From positions 1 to 58,216 of IMG/VR virus record IMGVR_UViG_3300043411_002890: a stretch of 58,216 nt of DNA; one strand, 5' to 3'. Of the stretch, positions 57,261 through 58,216 are shown piece by piece. Within the stretch, counting starts at the first letter, position 1; each line of letters begins with the position of its first letter. A program made the position numbers and the translations under genes. This DNA is from a virus. The notes under the pieces were generated by a model. It worked only from the letters and a program-made list of their open reading frames with translations, was not told the DNA's origin and did no database searches.

Positions 57261-58216
57261 TTGTGAGCAGAAAACTCACAGGCTCGTCCTGTGAGATGAA
57301 TGCGAATAATTTAGCAAATTCAAACTTATACTATACTTATTAAGTAGTATAGAAATGCCCCTGCAAAATAAGACATACCAATTTAGGATCTATCCAAATG
57401 CAGAACAGCAACAGTTGCTCTCGAAAATGTTTGGATGCTCTCGTTTTGTTTGGAATTACTTTCTTAATAAAGAAAAAGAATATTTTCTCAATAACCAAGA
57501 AAAAGCTGAAGAAGAAAGAACAAAAAACTACCTTTCCTACTTCGATAATGCAAAAGCTTTAACACTGTTAAAACAAGAGCCAGAAACAAAGTTTCTAAAA
57601 GATGCAAACTCGCAAAGTTTGCAGGTGACACTCAAAAACTTAGATGTTGCTTATAAAAGATTCTTCAAAAAACAAAGTGGTTTTCCAAGGTTCAAAAAAA
57701 AACTTGGAAAACAATCTTTCTCCGTTCCTCAAAGCCTCTCAATTGAAAATGGAATGCTCCATATTCCTAAGTTTAAAACGGGAATCAAGATTAAACAACA
57801 CAGACCAATCAAAGGCAAGATCACAACTTCAACCATTACTAAAACATCAACCAATAAGTATTTTGTTTCTATTTCTGTAGAAGAAAATATCGAGCATTTG
57901 CCCAAAATGGCAAATTCGGTTGGAGTTGACCTTGGAATCAAGAGCTTCGCTTTTTTGTCCAATGGAGAAGAAGTAGCAAACCCAAAATACCTTGAAAAGC
58001 AAACAAAGCAACTAAAAAGGCAACAGCAGCATCTTTCAAGGAAAGAAAAAGGATCAAACAGCAGAAGTAAACAAAAGCTAAAAGTAGCTAAAATTCACGA
58101 AAGGATTACCAATCTCCGAAGAGATTTTCAACATAAGCTTTCATCGAAACTAATTCACGAAAACCAAGTGATTTGTATTGAGGATTTAAGCGTTAAAAAC
58201 ATGTTGAAAAACCATA
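57261..58216 (+). mobile_element. IS200/IS605-family TnpB-only element (right end outside the window)
   Basis: Begins TTGTGAGCAG, left-end hairpin CTCACAG...CTGTGAG at 57275-57295, then about 60 bp shared with the MITE at 49732, then tnpB. There is no tnpA between the left end and tnpB, so it needs a transposase in trans or lies in the IS1341-type group. The flank is ...TTATTTC. Confidence 0.9.
57355..58216 (+). CDS. tnpB: TnpB RNA-guided nuclease (truncated by the window edge)
   Basis: The first 287 residues are visible. MPLQNKTYQFRIYPNAEQQ is the typical TnpB N-terminus, followed by the WED/REC region FGCSRFVWNYFLNKEKEY, then SGFPRFKKKLGKQSF. In the RuvC domain, the first catalytic Asp is in SVGVDLGIKSFAFL and the Glu in VICIEDLSVKNM. 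The zinc finger and last RuvC Asp, plus the omega-RNA region, lie to the right. TnpB cuts DNA guided by an RNA from the element's right end and helps the element persist. Confidence 0.95.
   Translation, partial: MPLQNKTYQFRIYPNAEQQQLLSKMFGCSRFVWNYFLNKEKEYFLNNQEKAEEERTKNYLSYFDNAKALTLLKQEPETKFLKDANSQSLQVTLKNLDVAYKRFFKKQSGFPRFKKKLGKQSFSVPQSLSIENGMLHIPKFKTGIKIKQHRPIKGKITTSTITKTSTNKYFVSISVEENIEHLPKMANSVGVDLGIKSFAFLSNGEEVANPKYLEKQTKQLKRQQQHLSRKEKGSNSRSKQKLKVAKIHERITNLRRDFQHKLSSKLIHENQVICIEDLSVKNMLKNH

Overview
The window looks like part of a large, AT-rich, lytic tailed-phage genome of T4-like or jumbo type. It carries a near-complete virus-encoded replication and nucleotide module: a PolIII-type DnaE polymerase, a PrimPol-type primase, a DnaB/gp41-like helicase, a UvsX/RecA recombinase, a gp32-like ssDNA-binding protein, a 5'-3' exonuclease, a small family A polymerase, class Ia ribonucleotide reductase, thymidylate synthase, DHFR, dUTPase and an IMPDH/GMP reductase. 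It also has tail-fibre-like proteins, two endolysins and glycosyltransferases. No integrase, rRNA, tRNA or CRISPR array was recognised. The host is not certain. The S8 protease with a multi-TM tail resembles proteins of delta-proteobacterial-type bacteria, but that is only a hint.

The most striking feature is the DnaE gene. It is broken into at least five separate ORFs on the minus strand. Piece 1 is at 16143-17957, piece 2 at 4357-4842, piece 3 at 2306-3496, piece 4 at 549-1811, and piece 5 must lie beyond the left edge. Every break falls inside an intein: the upstream piece ends with an intein N-half and the next piece starts with the C-half. The exteins would rejoin as GRG/SGAGS, KKM/SLPDID and IKS/CGRHAGG, and piece 4 ends FNA/intein. 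One further complete mini-intein interrupts the catalytic PDxD motif. Putative free-standing homing endonucleases lie in two of the gaps. The gap between pieces 1 and 2 holds 11.3 kb of unrelated genes. NrdA, NrdB, UvsX and PhoH each carry one ordinary (cis) intein, so the window holds nine inteins in five proteins.

Layout. 1-4.8 kb: DnaE pieces 4, 3 and 2 with endonucleases. 4.85-9.8 kb: peptidyl-tRNA hydrolase, thymidylate synthase, a ParB-like protein, six tandem MORN-like paralogues and DHFR. 9.8-11.6 kb: a secreted/membrane subtilase with its own sigma70-type promoter. 11.6-16.1 kb: a paralogous family of small proteins, two KTSC-domain genes and a 43-bp IS remnant. 16.1-30.9 kb: DnaE piece 1, NrdA, NrdB, helicase, exonuclease, dUTPase, UvsX, SSB and a minimal PolA. 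30.9-38.3 kb: glycosyltransferases, a PD-(D/E)XK nuclease, IMPDH/GMPR and primase. 38.5-42.8 kb (plus strand): tail-fibre-like genes. 42.8-49.6 kb: PhoH, a coiled-coil/TM protein, a divergent GroEL-like protein, a YkgJ-like protein and a YkuK-like RNase H-fold protein. 49.5-57.2 kb: a gene split by a 196-bp MITE, an operon ending in a lysin, an opposing amidase, an HNH nuclease and a cluster of small hypothetical proteins. 57.3 kb to the end: an IS200/IS605-type TnpB element cut by the window edge.

The genes fit together as a replisome and nucleotide-supply programme whose key enzymes are interrupted by protein-splicing elements placed at catalytic residues. At the same time a TnpB element and its miniature derivatives are spreading through the accessory regions.
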